Below, in pieces: positions 1-10,375 of a stretch of DNA of 64,000 nt. Position numbers and translations under genes: made by a program. This DNA is from Rhodothermales bacterium (GTDB taxonomy: Bacteria; Bacteroidota; Rhodothermia; Rhodothermales; VXPQ01): the NCBI GenBank assembly GCA_951812335.1, contig OX638293.1, forward strand, positions 824,501-888,500, in the 5' to 3' direction. The stretch's first letter is position 1. Each line of letters opens with the position of its first letter. Under the pieces are notes generated by a model, which was given only the letters and a program-made list of their open reading frames with translations, was not told where the DNA came from and ran no database searches.

Positions 1-665
1 TCACGACGAGCCAAAACTTCGCCCTCAGTACGGCCGATGTGCAGCGTCTGCTGCAAGAGGGCATCATCCGGCCCGGCGGCGTTCTCAAGAGGTTCCGCTT
101 CTTCATCAACGACTTCGAAACGCGCACGCGCGGTCTCGATATCGTGGGTTCCTACCGGATGGAGGGTCAAGGGGGGGGGACCACAACGTTTAGCACCGCC
201 TGGAATTGGACCTCCACCAAAGTGATCGATTTCAATCGCGAGACCCTGAGCGATCTCCGGATCCGGATCCTTCAGGAAGGGCTTCCCAAAATACGTGGGA
301 ACGTGATGGCCAACCACGCCTTCACAAACGGAACGAGCGTCCTGGTGCGTGCAAGTTACTGGGGAGGCTACTTCGACGGCGAGAGCCCCTACTACGAGTC
401 GGATCCCGATAATACGATCGACTATTCGGATATCGATAATACGATCAACTATCCGGCCCGTACGCTTGTGGATGTCGAAGCCACCCATTCGTTCACGGAC
501 TACTTGACGTTTACGGTCGGAGCTCGGAACATACTGAACACCGTTCCTGAAGAATATCCAGGTGCTGCAGACGGTGTAGGTAACAGGTACGGCCAGTTTA
601 CCCCGTTCGGCTTCAACGGGGCCTTCTACTATGCTCGCATCCGGTATCGCTGGGACTGGAAATAA
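1..665 (+). CDS. TonB-dependent receptor, C-terminal part (start outside window)
   Basis: This is the C-terminal ~220 residues of an outer-membrane beta-barrel receptor. The frame is open from base 3 with no stop, so the gene begins left of the window. What is seen is the alternating aromatic/polar pattern of barrel strands, a 'VGARNILN' segment of the kind found near the end of TonB-dependent receptors, and an aromatic-rich terminus 'IRYRWDWK'. The family is known for TonB-driven uptake of siderophores, cobalamin or glycans; the substrate cannot be told here. A run of nine G residues (171-179) lies in frame and is an unusual mononucleotide tract. A hairpin terminator follows the stop. The family assignment is fairly safe, but the plug and signal regions are not visible. 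Confidence 0.8.
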   Translation, partial: TTSQNFALSTADVQRLLQEGIIRPGGVLKRFRFFINDFETRTRGLDIVGSYRMEGQGGGTTTFSTAWNWTSTKVIDFNRETLSDLRIRILQEGLPKIRGNVMANHAFTNGTSVLVRASYWGGYFDGESPYYESDPDNTIDYSDIDNTINYPARTLVDVEATHSFTDYLTFTVGARNILNTVPEEYPGAADGVGNRYGQFTPFGFNGAFYYARIRYRWDWK

Positions 666-691
666 GCGATGCTCAAGCGTACAGTGCAAGG

Positions 692-727
692 AAAGGGGGC
701 AGGGCATATGCCCCACCCCTTTTCTTT
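692..727 (+). terminator. Hairpin terminator after TonB receptor
   Basis: GGGCATATGCCC forms the upper stem and an 8-bp lower stem (AAAGGGGG with CCCCTTTT, one G-T pair) closes below a 2x2 internal loop, followed by further T residues. It sits 27 nt after the receptor stop codon and about 190 nt before atpD, so it probably separates the two transcripts. The rest of the 666-913 gap shows no gene. Confidence 0.6.
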
Positions 728-862
728 GTCAGGGATTTTCCATCTTTGCACCTGTTCGGCAGGCGCCTGCGTGGCGTGTACAGGTCTCGACGGCGCCCCG
801 ATTTGTCTGCCCCGGTTCGGTTTCGCATATTCTTTGCGATCTATAATCCCGGCAAGTAGTAA

Positions 863-2401
<1,539 letters not shown>

Positions 2402-2488
2402 GCATCGACGCATATTCGCGCCGGTTTTTTCGGCGCTTCGTACAAGGTTCGATTGCAATAAGGTCAGGTCGTATAATGCCCAGCCCGT

Positions 2489-2914
2489 ATGGCTCATCTT
2501 CAGGTTGAAATCGTTGCTCCGTCCCGGCGCGTCTTTCAGGGAGAGGCGCGGGGCGTTCAGGCGCCTGGCCGGTTTGGTTCGTTCGAGGTGCTCTTCAATC
2601 ACGCCCCCATGATTGCTGCGTTCGATATTGGCGCAGTACGTGTCACGGCCCCCGATGGGGAGCAGGTCTTTTTTGCTTCGAGCGGGGGATTTCTCGAAGT
2701 GATCGACAACCGGGTTACTGTACTCGCGGATACGGCCGAGCCGGTTTCCGAAATAGATACGCAGCGGGCAAAGGCGGCCGAAGAACGGGCGTTGCGCCGC
2801 TTGCAAGCGACCGGGGAAGATATTGACCGGCTTCGCGCCGGGCGAGCCCTCGAGCGGGCACGTAACCGATTACGCATGGCGATGGGACGTATTGGCAGGA
2901 CGGGTTCGGGATAA
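2489..2914 (+). CDS. atpC: F1Fo ATP synthase subunit epsilon
   Basis: Epsilon subunit of F1, part of the central stalk that couples rotation and can inhibit ATP hydrolysis. The N-terminal beta-sandwich is recognisable from 'LQVEIVAPSRRVFQGEA', 'NHAPMIAAFDIGAVRV' and 'SGGFLEVIDNRVTVLADTAE' (residues ~3-85). It is followed by a charged helical C-terminal hairpin (residues ~88-135, rich in R/E/A) of the ATP-sensing type. Its 141 residues fit the family. It is the second gene of an atpDC pair, and the next gene starts 3 nt after its stop, so all three may share a transcript. Confidence 0.95.
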   Translation: MAHLQVEIVAPSRRVFQGEARGVQAPGRFGSFEVLFNHAPMIAAFDIGAVRVTAPDGEQVFFASSGGFLEVIDNRVTVLADTAEPVSEIDTQRAKAAEERALRRLQATGEDIDRLRAGRALERARNRLRMAMGRIGRTGSG

Positions 2915-2917
2915 TCC

Positions 2918-4084
2918 ATGACCACGCTGAACGATCTCCCGACGCCCTGCCTGCTGATTGAGCGGTCTCGCCTCGCGGCGAATCTTTCGACAATGCAGGC
3001 CCGTGCCGACGCGCAGGGGGTTCGCTTGCGCCCTCACATCAAAACACACAAGTCGACGGTGCTGGCCCGCATGCAACAGGAGGCGGGTGCGTGCGGCGTT
3101 ACCGTGGCGACAGTGGGAGAAGCCGAACACTTTGCCCGCGCCGGTTTCGACGATATACGCATCGCGTATCCTGTGATCGGGCAAGACCGGCTGGAACGTG
3201 TAGCCAATCTGTACGCCGACGCACACCTTTCTTTCTGTGTCGATACGGTGTCCGGCGTTCGAGCCGCCTCCGCTTTTTTTGCGTCGCGCGGCGTTTTCGC
3301 CGAGGTGTTGATCGAAGTCAATGTAGGGCAGAATCGCTGCGGCGTCGATCCGGAAGCCGCACGTGCGGTGTCGCTTGCGCGCACCGTAGCCGAATCCCCC
3401 GGAATCCGTCTTGCCGGCATTCTCACGCACGCCGGGCAGGTTTACAAGGGCCCGCCAGAGGGAATCTCGAAGGAAGAAGCTATACGAACCGTTTCCCGGC
3501 ACGAACGGGACGCCATGCTCCGGTTCGCCGGGCGGCTCAGGGAGGCAGGTCTTGCCGAGTCGGGCGCCTTCGAAATCAGCATCGGCTCGACGCCCACGAT
3601 GCACATGTTCGAGAACAGGGAGGAAGAAGGCTTTCGTATTACCGAGATACGCCCCGGCAACTACGTTTTCCACGACGCCATGCAGGTAGCTCTGGGTGCA
3701 GTTGCGCTGACCGACTGTGCGCTTACCGTGCTGACGACCGTTGTCAGTCGCCATCGCACGGCATCGGGGAGGGAGCGGTTATTTGCCGACGCAGGTTCGA
3801 AAACCGTCACTTCCGATCAAGGGGCGCTCACGGATGGCTATGGGCAGTTGCTGTACGACGGGCTTCGCATGGAGCGCTTGCCGCATGCCCGTATCGCCGC
3901 GCTTTCCGAAGAACATGCCTGGATCGATGTATCGGGCGGATCGACCCTCGAAGTGGGAGACCGTATCCGGTTCGTACCGAATCATGCCTGCGTATGCATG
4001 CATTTGCACGAAACCGCGTGGCTCGTCGACGGCGAGGAAGTCATCGATGCCTTGTCCATCGATGCCCGTACTCGCGTACCGTAG
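2918..4084 (+). CDS. D-threonine aldolase / D-serine dehydratase-like PLP enzyme
   Basis: A fold-type III (alanine-racemase-like) PLP enzyme of 388 residues. The Schiff-base lysine lies in the motif 'RPHIKTHKS' (residues ~38-46), and 'SIGSTPTMHM' and 'EIRPGNYVFHD' are typical of the D-threonine aldolase/D-serine dehydratase (DSD1) group. Near the C-terminus 'PNHACVCMHL' supplies the His (~356) and Cys (~358) that bind the divalent metal in this family. The expected role is cleavage or dehydration of a D-beta-hydroxy amino acid in the cytosol. Which substrate is used cannot be decided from sequence. The start is 3 nt after atpC, suggesting transcriptional coupling although no functional link is evident. 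It faces glnN, with a repeat fragment between the two. Confidence 0.85.
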   Translation: MTTLNDLPTPCLLIERSRLAANLSTMQARADAQGVRLRPHIKTHKSTVLARMQQEAGACGVTVATVGEAEHFARAGFDDIRIAYPVIGQDRLERVANLYADAHLSFCVDTVSGVRAASAFFASRGVFAEVLIEVNVGQNRCGVDPEAARAVSLARTVAESPGIRLAGILTHAGQVYKGPPEGISKEEAIRTVSRHERDAMLRFAGRLREAGLAESGAFEISIGSTPTMHMFENREEEGFRITEIRPGNYVFHDAMQVALGAVALTDCALTVLTTVVSRHRTASGRERLFADAGSKTVTSDQGALTDGYGQLLYDGLRMERLPHARIAALSEEHAWIDVSGGSTLEVGDRIRFVPNHACVCMHLHETAWLVDGEEVIDALSIDARTRVP

Positions 4085-4102
4085 CATCCGGACCGGATCC
4101 CC

Positions 4103-4242
4103 CTCGCAGTCTCCCGAAGGGCGCTTCACGCCCGCACTGTCGCTGATCCACAGCGTTTTCCGCTAATTCCAACGATGGAATTATGATGTCCTTTACGTGC
4201 GAACGTGAAGTGCCGGGCGAAGCGGTTTTAATCAGAGTATCC
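4103..4242. repeat. MITE-like repeat, copy a (one end, H2 module only)
   Basis: Fragment of the dispersed intergenic repeat. It begins inside the right arm of the H1 hairpin ('CTCGCAGTCTCCCGAAGG') and continues through the whole H2 module, with arms GGCGCTTCACG and CGTGAAGTGCC. It ends in a clean terminal repeat TTAATCAGAGTATCC. The other end is missing. It fills the gap between the convergent aldolase and glutamine synthetase genes, finishing 4 nt before the glnN stop, and could double as a transcription stop for both. Confidence 0.8.
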
Positions 4243-4246
4243 CTAA

Positions 4247-6424
4247 CTACCTGATGAACAGTATTTCCCGGTACGTCGGCACCGGCCACAGTTCGTTCGG
4301 CACCACCCGTTCGAGCTTGTCGCACGCAAGGCGTACGGCGCTCATCGCCGGAATGACCTGATCGCGCATGTGAACGGCGTGTGCATGCCCCTCTTCGGTA
4401 CTGGTCATATTCGCAGCCTTCAACCGATCGATCGCTTCGCGTAGTTCGTCTATGAGTGCGCCTGTCGCAGAGGCCGTAGCTTCCATGCCTCCGGAAGGAG
4501 CGCCGATCTGGTTGGCTTGCGTAACGGTCGTCGTTAACTCGCCGAAGTACCTCGCCGCTGCGGGGAGCACCATCGTTTCGGCCATGGCCTGCGTGGTTTC
4601 CGCTTCGATGTTGACCGTGATGACGTACTGTTCGAGCCACGTTTCGTGCCGGCTCTCGAGTTCCTTCTTCGAAAGGACATGGGCCTTCTCGAAAAGCGAT
4701 ACGTTTTTCTCGTCGAGCATTTTTTCGAGTGCGTCGACCGTCGTACGCAGGTTCAGCAGGCCGCGTCGTTCGGCTTCGGCATGCCATTCTTCCGTGTAGT
4801 TGTCCCCCTCGAAAAGGATGGCTTTCGTTTCCTGAGAGGATTCCTGAAGCACCTTGGCTATGGCTGCTTCGAAGGACGTCCCGTCGTCCATCCTAACTTC
4901 CAGGCTCGTTGCGAGTTCGTTCAGCGAGTCCGCCATGGTTACGTTGAGCACCGTGTTCGCAAACGAGATCGTCTGGTTAGAGCCGACGGCTCGGAATTCG
5001 AACTTGTTGCCCGTAAAGGCGAACGGGGAGGTACGGTTCCGGTCACCCGAGTGGCGCGGCAAATGCGGAAGGACCGGACTGCCAAGGCCAAGGAAGCCGC
5101 CCTCTTTGTTCGACGTTGCCGAGCCTTCGGCAAGCTGGTTGAAGATGTTGTACAGGGCCTCGCCAAGGAAAACGCTCAAAATGGCCGGGGGCGCTTCGTT
5201 GGCGCCCAAACGATGATCGTTTCCGGCCGTCGCCACGGCGATTCGCAACAGGTCCTGATGCTTGAATACTGCACGGATCACGGCGGCGCAGAAGAACAGG
5301 AAGCGCAGGTTTTGGGAAGGGTCGTCGCCCGGATCGAGCAGATTTACGCCCGTATTCGTGGACATCGACCAGTTGTTGTGTTTGCCCGATCCGTTCAGTC
5401 CGTCGAACGGCTTTTCGTGCAGCAGGCAGACGAGGCCGTACTTGCGGGCTATCTTCTGCAGCATGAGCATGATCAGGTGCTGGTGATCGGCGCCCAGATT
5501 CGAGTTTTCAAAAATCGGTGCGATTTCGTATTGGCCCGGCGCCACTTCGTTGTGGCGTGTTTTGACGGGCACTCCGAGACGGTACAACTCCCGTTCCGTT
5601 TCGAGCATGCACGACAGAATTCGGTCTTCGATCGTTCCGAAATAATGATCGTCCAACTCGTGACCCTTCGGCGGTTTTGCGCCGATGAGCGTACGCCCTG
5701 TGGTCACGAGGTCCGGTCGGCGGTAATAGTACTCCTCGTCGATCAGGAAGTATTCCTGTTCGGAACCGACGGTGGAATACACTTTTTGTACGTCTTCTAC
5801 GCCGAATAGCGCAAGGACCCGCCGGGCCGCGGCGTCCAGTGCTTCTATGGAGCGAAGCAGGGGGATCTTGTAGTCCAGCGCCTCACCGGTCCAGGAAGTG
5901 AATGCCGTGGGGATCGACAGATAGGCCCCGTTTTTGTTCTCGATGATGAATGCAGGCGAGGTGGGGTCCCATGCCGTATAGCCGCGAGCCTCGAAGGTGG
6001 CGCGCAAGCCGCCGCTCGGGAAACTCGATGCGTCCGGTTCGCCCTGAATCAGGTTACTCCCGGAAAACTCTGAAATGGCGCCGCCGCCCTTGTTCGGGGT
6101 GATGAAACTGTCGTGCTTTTCGGCGGTCGAGCCGGTCAAAGGTTGGAACCAGTGCGTAAAGTGCGTTCCCCCTCGTTCCTTGGCCCACTCTTTCATGGCC
6201 GTCGCCACGGTGTCCGCAACCGTCGGATCGACCGGCTCATTATTTTCGATAGTCGCGAGAAGCCGTTCGTAGACTTTCTTTGGAAGCCGGCTCTTCATGG
6301 CCTCCAGGCCGAAGGTATTCTCCCCGAAGATGCTTTCGATGTCTATGGGAAGAATCGGCGTCTTGATGTCCGGCACGAATTTGGTTGCGGCCTTTACGTT
6401 ATAATCGTCAATCAACTTGGACAT
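4247..6424 (-). CDS. glnN: Type III glutamine synthetase
   Basis: Forms glutamine from glutamate, ammonia and ATP in the cytosol. At 725 residues it matches the GSIII class (~700-730 aa) rather than GSI. Visible class motifs are '[14 protein letters not shown]' (85-98), 'SEQEYFLID' (221-229), '[13 protein letters not shown]' (297-309), '[14 protein letters not shown]' (341-354) and '[17 protein letters not shown]' (~410). The N-terminal GSIII-specific extension is complete. The Lrp/AsnC gene lies 100 nt upstream on the same strand, so the regulator may control it and be co-transcribed with it. The start [10 protein letters not shown] is the first methionine. Its stop lies against repeat copy a. 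Confidence 0.96.
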   Translation of the reverse strand: MSKLIDDYNVKAATKFVPDIKTPILPIDIESIFGENTFGLEAMKSRLPKKVYERLLATIENNEPVDPTVADTVATAMKEWAKERGGTHFTHWFQPLTGSTAEKHDSFITPNKGGGAISEFSGSNLIQGEPDASSFPSGGLRATFEARGYTAWDPTSPAFIIENKNGAYLSIPTAFTSWTGEALDYKIPLLRSIEALDAAARRVLALFGVEDVQKVYSTVGSEQEYFLIDEEYYYRRPDLVTTGRTLIGAKPPKGHELDDHYFGTIEDRILSCMLETERELYRLGVPVKTRHNEVAPGQYEIAPIFENSNLGADHQHLIMLMLQKIARKYGLVCLLHEKPFDGLNGSGKHNNWSMSTNTGVNLLDPGDDPSQNLRFLFFCAAVIRAVFKHQDLLRIAVATAGNDHRLGANEAPPAILSVFLGEALYNIFNQLAEGSATSNKEGGFLGLGSPVLPHLPRHSGDRNRTSPFAFTGNKFEFRAVGSNQTISFANTVLNVTMADSLNELATSLEVRMDDGTSFEAAIAKVLQESSQETKAILFEGDNYTEEWHAEAERRGLLNLRTTVDALEKMLDEKNVSLFEKAHVLSKKELESRHETWLEQYVITVNIEAETTQAMAETMVLPAAARYFGELTTTVTQANQIGAPSGGMEATASATGALIDELREAIDRLKAANMTSTEEGHAHAVHMRDQVIPAMSAVRLACDKLERVVPNELWPVPTYREILFIR

Positions 6425-6524
6425 GGCGTACAGCGTTTGGTGGTCGTCAGGTTGGTGGTGCAGGAGTAGCGTCAGCAGATCTCCGGGGAGTCCCCGGCAC
6501 GTCGGCTGCGTAGTGAAAATGGGG

Positions 6525-7001
6525 TTAATGTTCCGTCAGTTCGGTTGTAAACGGCTCGATTTTCCTCGTTTCCTTGAAGGTGCTCAGCACAATACTGGTC
6601 GAGGTACTGTGCACTCCGGGCAGCGATCGAATTTTCGACAGGATTTGTTCGAGGGCGGTCGTGTTCCTGGAGCGTACCTTTAGTATGTGAGATCCCTCTC
6701 CGGTAATCGAATGCACCTCCTGCACTTCCGGGAAGACGAGGGCTTCATTCACGAAATTATCGTAATTCACCGATCCGTCCACGGTTACGCGAATAAAGGA
6801 AACGATGTCCAGGTGGAACCGCTTCGGGGCGACCACGGCGTGATAGCCTGTGATCACTCCCCGTTCTTCGAGTTTGCGCATACGGTCGCTAACGGAGGGT
6901 ACGGAAAGCCCTACGATCTCCGCGATAGCATTGCGTTTCATCCGCCCGCTATCCTGTAGCAGATTAAGAATGGTGACATCGATATCGTCGATTCGGTGCA
7001 T
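6525..7001 (-). CDS. Lrp/AsnC family transcriptional regulator
   Basis: A 158-residue amino-acid-responsive DNA-binding protein. Residues ~5-60 form the AsnC-type winged helix-turn-helix ('[40 protein letters not shown]'-like, seen here in two consecutive parts). Residues ~70-150 form the RAM ligand-binding/oligomerisation domain, including '[18 protein letters not shown]'. Lrp proteins bind AT-rich, often palindromic sites and commonly regulate themselves and nitrogen genes. Here the gene is directly upstream of type III glutamine synthetase on the same strand, and an AT-rich region with two palindromes lies ahead of it. The start ATG at 7001 gives the expected N-terminus '[15 protein letters not shown]'. 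Effector unknown. Confidence 0.93.
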   Translation of the reverse strand: MHRIDDIDVTILNLLQDSGRMKRNAIAEIVGLSVPSVSDRMRKLEERGVITGYHAVVAPKRFHLDIVSFIRVTVDGSVNYDNFVNEALVFPEVQEVHSITGEGSHILKVRSRNTTALEQILSKIRSLPGVHSTSTSIVLSTFKETRKIEPFTTELTEH

Positions 7002-7092
7002 GGCGTTGTGGTTGGGGCAGTTTGGATTGCGGTATCGATATTTTGTCCTTTACCGTGGATTCCGTATCATTTTATTAACTAATTTAGGAAAA

Positions 7093-7128
7093 GATGCAAG
7101 AGTGCATCCATAAAATTAAAAATTTAAT
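7093..7128. promoter_or_regulatory. AT-rich palindromes upstream of lrp (candidate operator)
   Basis: Two inverted repeats lie in the divergent lrp/isomerase gap (7002-7279): GATGCA-AGAG-TGCATC at 7093-7108 and ATTAAAAATTTAAT at 7115-7128. The surrounding ~100 nt is much more AT-rich than its neighbours. Lrp proteins favour such DNA, so autoregulation and control of both flanking genes is plausible. No binding data can be inferred. Confidence 0.4.
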
Positions 7129-7279
7129 CCATTTTTTGCATATAGGATCGGATTTTCGTTCATCGAGAGGTGATTTGCGGCGATACGTTTGCGATGCATG
7201 CGAACATGGGGGGCCTCCAGACGTACCCATGGCGCGATATGTAACGACTTGATTTTTGAGCAATTAACAAGAGAATGTC

Positions 7280-8227
7280 ATGCACCGCAGGGATTTTTTC
7301 CGGCGCACGGCCGTCGCAGGAGGGCTTCTTGGAATGGGGGCTGCTTCGCCTGCAAAGGCGCTGGCGCCGATAATGGAGTTGGGTCGCGGGCCGGGTAACC
7401 GGATCGGCGTATCCACCTATTCGTTCTGGCGTTTTGCAGGAGACAAGGAAGACTATCCGATCGTTTCTTGTATCGAACAGGCCGCGGATATGGGTTTCGA
7501 CGGTGTGGAGATCCTCCACATCCAGATGGGTTCCGAGGATAATGCCCATTTGCAGATGCTCAAGCGCAAGGCCATCGAGTCGGGATTGGATCTGATGGGA
7601 TTTTCGACCCATCAGGGATTCGTATCGCCGGACGCCGAAGAGCGCAAGCAGAATGTGGACAGGACAAAGCGCCAGATCGATATAGCCTCTGCACTGGGGA
7701 TTCCCACCATGCGCATCAATACCGGGCGCTGGGGTACGAGCGAATCGTTCAATGCATTGATGGCCAATCGGGGCATTGAGCCACCACTCGAGGGATATAC
7801 GGACGAGGAAGCGTTCGAGTGGGTAATCGACGCCATCGGTTCCTGCATCGATCACGCTGCGGAGAAAGGGGTCGTGCTGGGGCTGGAGAATCACTGGGGA
7901 CTCGGGCGTACGCCCGAAGGGGTGCTCCGCATTGTTCGGGCCATTGACTCGCCCTGGCTTCAGGTCACCCTGGATACGGGCAACTTTCTGGAGGATCCGT
8001 ACGACAAACTGGCCATGCTGGCGCCGTACGCCGTGCTCGTGCAGGCCAAGACGTATTACGGCGACGGTACGTGGTATACGCTCGATCTGGATTACGACCG
8101 CATTGCGCAGATCATGCGCGACGCCGGTTTTCGGGGATATGTTTCGCTGGAATTCGAGGGGAAGGAAGATCCTGGCGTAGCGATCCCGAAGAGTCTGGCG
8201 TTGTTGCGCAATGCGTTCGGGGCGTAG
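7280..8227 (+). CDS. Sugar phosphate isomerase/epimerase-like TIM barrel, Tat-exported
   Basis: A 315-residue protein of the xylose-isomerase-like TIM-barrel superfamily (AP endonuclease 2 fold). It begins with a twin-arginine signal, 'HRRDFFRRTAVAGGLLGMGAA' as two pieces RRDFF and a hydrophobic stretch (residues 3-25), so it is probably exported folded. Barrel motifs include 'GFDGVEILHIQ' (~75), 'GLENHWGLGRTPEG' (~200), 'VTLDTGNFLEDPYDKL' (~225) and the C-terminal 'GYVSLEFEGKEDPGVAIPKSL'. The Glu/His/Asp residues are positioned as in the metal-binding members. The substrate is likely a sugar or cyclitol, but this is not determined. It is divergent from lrp and followed by a tRNA gene. Confidence 0.85.
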   Translation: MHRRDFFRRTAVAGGLLGMGAASPAKALAPIMELGRGPGNRIGVSTYSFWRFAGDKEDYPIVSCIEQAADMGFDGVEILHIQMGSEDNAHLQMLKRKAIESGLDLMGFSTHQGFVSPDAEERKQNVDRTKRQIDIASALGIPTMRINTGRWGTSESFNALMANRGIEPPLEGYTDEEAFEWVIDAIGSCIDHAAEKGVVLGLENHWGLGRTPEGVLRIVRAIDSPWLQVTLDTGNFLEDPYDKLAMLAPYAVLVQAKTYYGDGTWYTLDLDYDRIAQIMRDAGFRGYVSLEFEGKEDPGVAIPKSLALLRNAFGA

Positions 8228-8277
8228 CCGGATCGTAATGCGTCGTCGGCAAGTAGGATGCCGTTCAATACTTGTCC

Positions 8278-8350
8278 GGGCCCGTAGCTCAGTGGTTAGA
8301 GCAGTGGACTCATAATCCATTGGTCGTAGGTTCGAACCCTACCGGGCCCA
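8278..8350 (+). tRNA. tRNA with CAT anticodon (tRNA-Ile2 or elongator tRNA-Met)
   Basis: A full 73-nt cloverleaf: acceptor GGGCCCG/CGGGCCC, D-arm GCTCAGTGGTTAGAGC, anticodon stem GTGGA/TCCAT around loop CTCATAA (anticodon CAT), and T-arm GTAGG TTCGAAC CCTAC. The discriminator is A and CCA is not encoded. The D-arm and variable loop resemble E. coli tRNA-Ile2 (lysidine-modified CAU) at least as well as elongator Met, so the amino acid is left open. It is not initiator tRNA, which has C1-A72 and three G-C pairs in the anticodon stem. Confidence 0.93.
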
Positions 8351-8359
8351 CTTTTCGGC

Positions 8360-8389
8360 AACGCCGGAGCCGGGGACGGTTCCGGCGTT
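8360..8389 (+). terminator. Hairpin after the tRNA gene
   Basis: AACGCCGGA at 8360-8368 pairs perfectly with TCCGGCGTT at 8381-8389 around a 12-nt loop, ten bases past the tRNA. The T-tract is short, so its strength as an intrinsic terminator is uncertain. It could also assist processing of the tRNA 3' end. Confidence 0.45.
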
Positions 8390-8448
8390 TGCTATGGAGC
8401 CGCGCACGCGAAGCTGTCTGCGTACGACATTACTCAACGGTGATCCAT

Positions 8449-9092
8449 ATGCCGCGTTATACCCTGCTACTTGCCGGTTGCCTCTTGTTGACATCCTCGG
8501 CAACGGCGCAAACAGCGCAACCCGCCCGGTTGAATGTATCCGTGCAGGGCGGGGTCATCCGAAATTTTCAGTATGAGGGTCGGGGCCTGCCTCTCTTCGC
8601 ATTCTATCGGGAAGTGCTAATTGCCAGTCGGCCTTTTCCGCTCGCCCGCGGGATTTTCTTACAGGGTGGCCCACACTTGGGGCATTGGGACGATGGAATA
8701 TATGAGAATAAGGGCTTGTATCAGGGTTGCGCTACCTATTCTCATCGCAGCCGTATTGCCGGAGCGCGCTTGTACGTGATCCCTACACAAATTTCTTTCG
8801 TTTCCCTGAGCCTGTCAGGTGGCCTATCCTGGCACTTTATCAGCGGTGACTATGCAGGCCCCCCCCATCCGAATGTGAACGTGTCTTGGTTCTCGGCACT
8901 CATTGGGGTGAAAATTATCCCGACCGCCTCAAGACACTGGAAGTCGGTCTGCGCGTAGCGGTTCCCCTCGGCAACAGGCTGGCGGTTACTACAGAGGTGC
9001 AAAAGTACGTTCATGTTCCTGTCGAAGAGCGTAATCCCCATACAAAAAACCGGTTTGTTTACAAACTGGGGCTTTCCTTTGGGTTTTTTTAA
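8449..9092 (+). pseudogene. Outer-membrane protein paralogue, copy 1 (frame broken at a C8 tract)
   Basis: First of three paralogues. ATG 8449 begins 'MPRYTLLLAGCLLLTSSATAQ', a Sec signal, with 'QTAQPARLNVSVQGG' at the mature start. The frame runs through the eight-C tract at 8859-8866 and then ends early. Adding one C restores reading into 'WGENYPDRLKTLEVGLRVAVPLG' and the conserved barrel end 'YKLGLSFGFF' (stop 9092), matching copies 2 and 3. This is either a slipped-strand off state, a recent frameshift or a sequence error. A longer frame beginning at 8272 runs through the tRNA and is not real. Function of the family is unknown; it is a predicted small outer-membrane barrel. Confidence 0.8.
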
Positions 9093-9258
9093 CTCGATCG
9101 AAAGACTGCGCCAGGAAATAACAGGGCGCTATTGCGCTCCTCTTCGAGTTCTTCCTGTGTAACGTACTTGCCCTGCTACATCAACGCGTTGCCGGGGGAG
9201 CGCCTGGCAACGATTCGCCTACCGGATTCCCGATGTTTCGCCTCCACTTCTTTTTTGG

Positions 9259-9483
9259 TTGGCGGCAAGGGAGATCCGATTTACTTTGCCGGAGGCCTCG
9301 GCGGTTTCACTCATTGTCTACGATGTGATGGGACGCGAGGTGGAACGCCTTCTCGATAAGACCCTGGGAGCCGGTTACCATGAAGCGAGGTGGGATGCGA
9401 CGGGCCTGCCCAGTGGAGTCTATCTCTATCGAATCGAGGCAGGGGCCTTTGCGCAAACCAGGCGTATGACCTTGCTCAAATAA
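9259..9483 (+). pseudogene. Orphan secretion sorting-domain remnant, copy A
   Basis: An open frame with no convincing start encodes a C-terminal domain of the type IX / FlgD-like sort: 'EIRFTLPEASAVSLIVYDV', 'GREVERLLD', 'GYHEARWDATGLPSGVYLYRI' and 'TRRMTLLK' at the end. Normally such a domain ends a much longer secreted protein of Bacteroidota, but here only the tail exists, behind a barrel-protein gene. The likely history is loss of the cargo body during formation of the tandem array. It is unlikely to be translated as a useful protein. Confidence 0.6.
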
Positions 9484-9519
9484 GCTGTCTTCGTACGACA
9501 TTACTCAACGGTGATCCAT

Positions 9520-10209
9520 ATGCCGCGTTATACCCTGCTACTTGCCGGCTGCCTCCTGTCGATCTCCTCGGCAACGGCGCAAACAGCGCAACCAGCCCGG
9601 TTGAATGTATCCGTGCAGGGTGGAGTCATCCGAAATCTTCAGAATGAGGATGAGGGCCAGCCCCTCCATGCATTCTATCCGGAGGTGCAAATTGCCAGTC
9701 GGCCTTTTTCGCTCGTCCGCGGGATTTCTTTACAGGGTGGCCTACACTGGGGGTATTGGGACGATGGAGTGCGTGAGGGTGTAATAGGGGAGAACAGATG
9801 TTTCTCTTTTCTTTCTTTTTGTTTTACTTCCCGTTCTCATCGCGGCCACATTGCCGGAGCCCGCCTTTACGTGGTCCCTACACAAATTCCTCTTGTATCC
9901 CTGAGCCTGTTCAGTGGCCTATCCTGGCACTTTGTCAGTACTGACAAAGGTGTAATTAACGTAGGAAATGGTGGATATTCAGGTATATATTCAGACATTA
10001 TTCCGCGTAGGAATTATCCCGAGCGCTTCAAAGCCTTGGAAGCCGGCCTACGCATAGCGGTTCCCCTCGGCAGCAGGGTAGCGATTACTGCAGAGACGCA
10101 AGGGTATTTTCATATTTTCATTGAGGAGCATAATCCCTACACAAACGAGCGTGATCTCCATAGAAGCCAGTTTGCCCACAAACTGGGGCTTTCCTTCGGG
10201 TTTTTTTAA
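9520..10209 (+). CDS. Small outer-membrane beta-barrel protein, copy 2
   Basis: A 229-residue intact paralogue. Residues 1-21 are a Sec signal ending in 'SSATAQ'. The mature protein starts with 'TAQPARLNVSVQGGVIRN'. Alternating hydrophobic strands and the C-terminal phenylalanine of 'YKLGLSFGFF' suggest an 8-stranded OmpA-like barrel recognised by BamA; this is inference from pattern, not a named family match. Compared with copies 1 and 3 it has its own loop insert near residues 85-105 (Phe/Ser-rich, with Cys), so the surface loops have diverged while the ends stay nearly identical. GTG 9511 is a possible alternative start; ATG 9520 gives the better signal peptide. The role is unknown. Confidence 0.75.
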   Translation: MPRYTLLLAGCLLSISSATAQTAQPARLNVSVQGGVIRNLQNEDEGQPLHAFYPEVQIASRPFSLVRGISLQGGLHWGYWDDGVREGVIGENRCFSFLSFCFTSRSHRGHIAGARLYVVPTQIPLVSLSLFSGLSWHFVSTDKGVINVGNGGYSGIYSDIIPRRNYPERFKALEAGLRIAVPLGSRVAITAETQGYFHIFIEEHNPYTNERDLHRSQFAHKLGLSFGFF

Positions 10210-10375
10210 CTCGACCGAAAGACTGCGCCAGGAAATAACAGGGCGCTATTGCGCTCCTCTTCGAGTTCTTCCCGTGTAACGTACCTGCCCTGCTACATCA
10301 ACGCGTTGCCGGGGGAGCGCCTGGCAACGATTCGCCTACCGGATTCCCGATGTTTCGCCTCCACTTCTTTTTTGG

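Noticed and set aside
8278-8350. Initiator tRNA-fMet
   Set aside because: The first acceptor pair is a normal G-C match and the anticodon stem lacks the three consecutive G-C pairs.
8272-8448. In-frame extension of tandem copy 1 through the tRNA gene
   Set aside because: The peptide 'PVAQWLEQWTHNPLVVGSNP' is a tRNA read as protein, a well-known artefact. The true start is ATG 8449 with a signal peptide.
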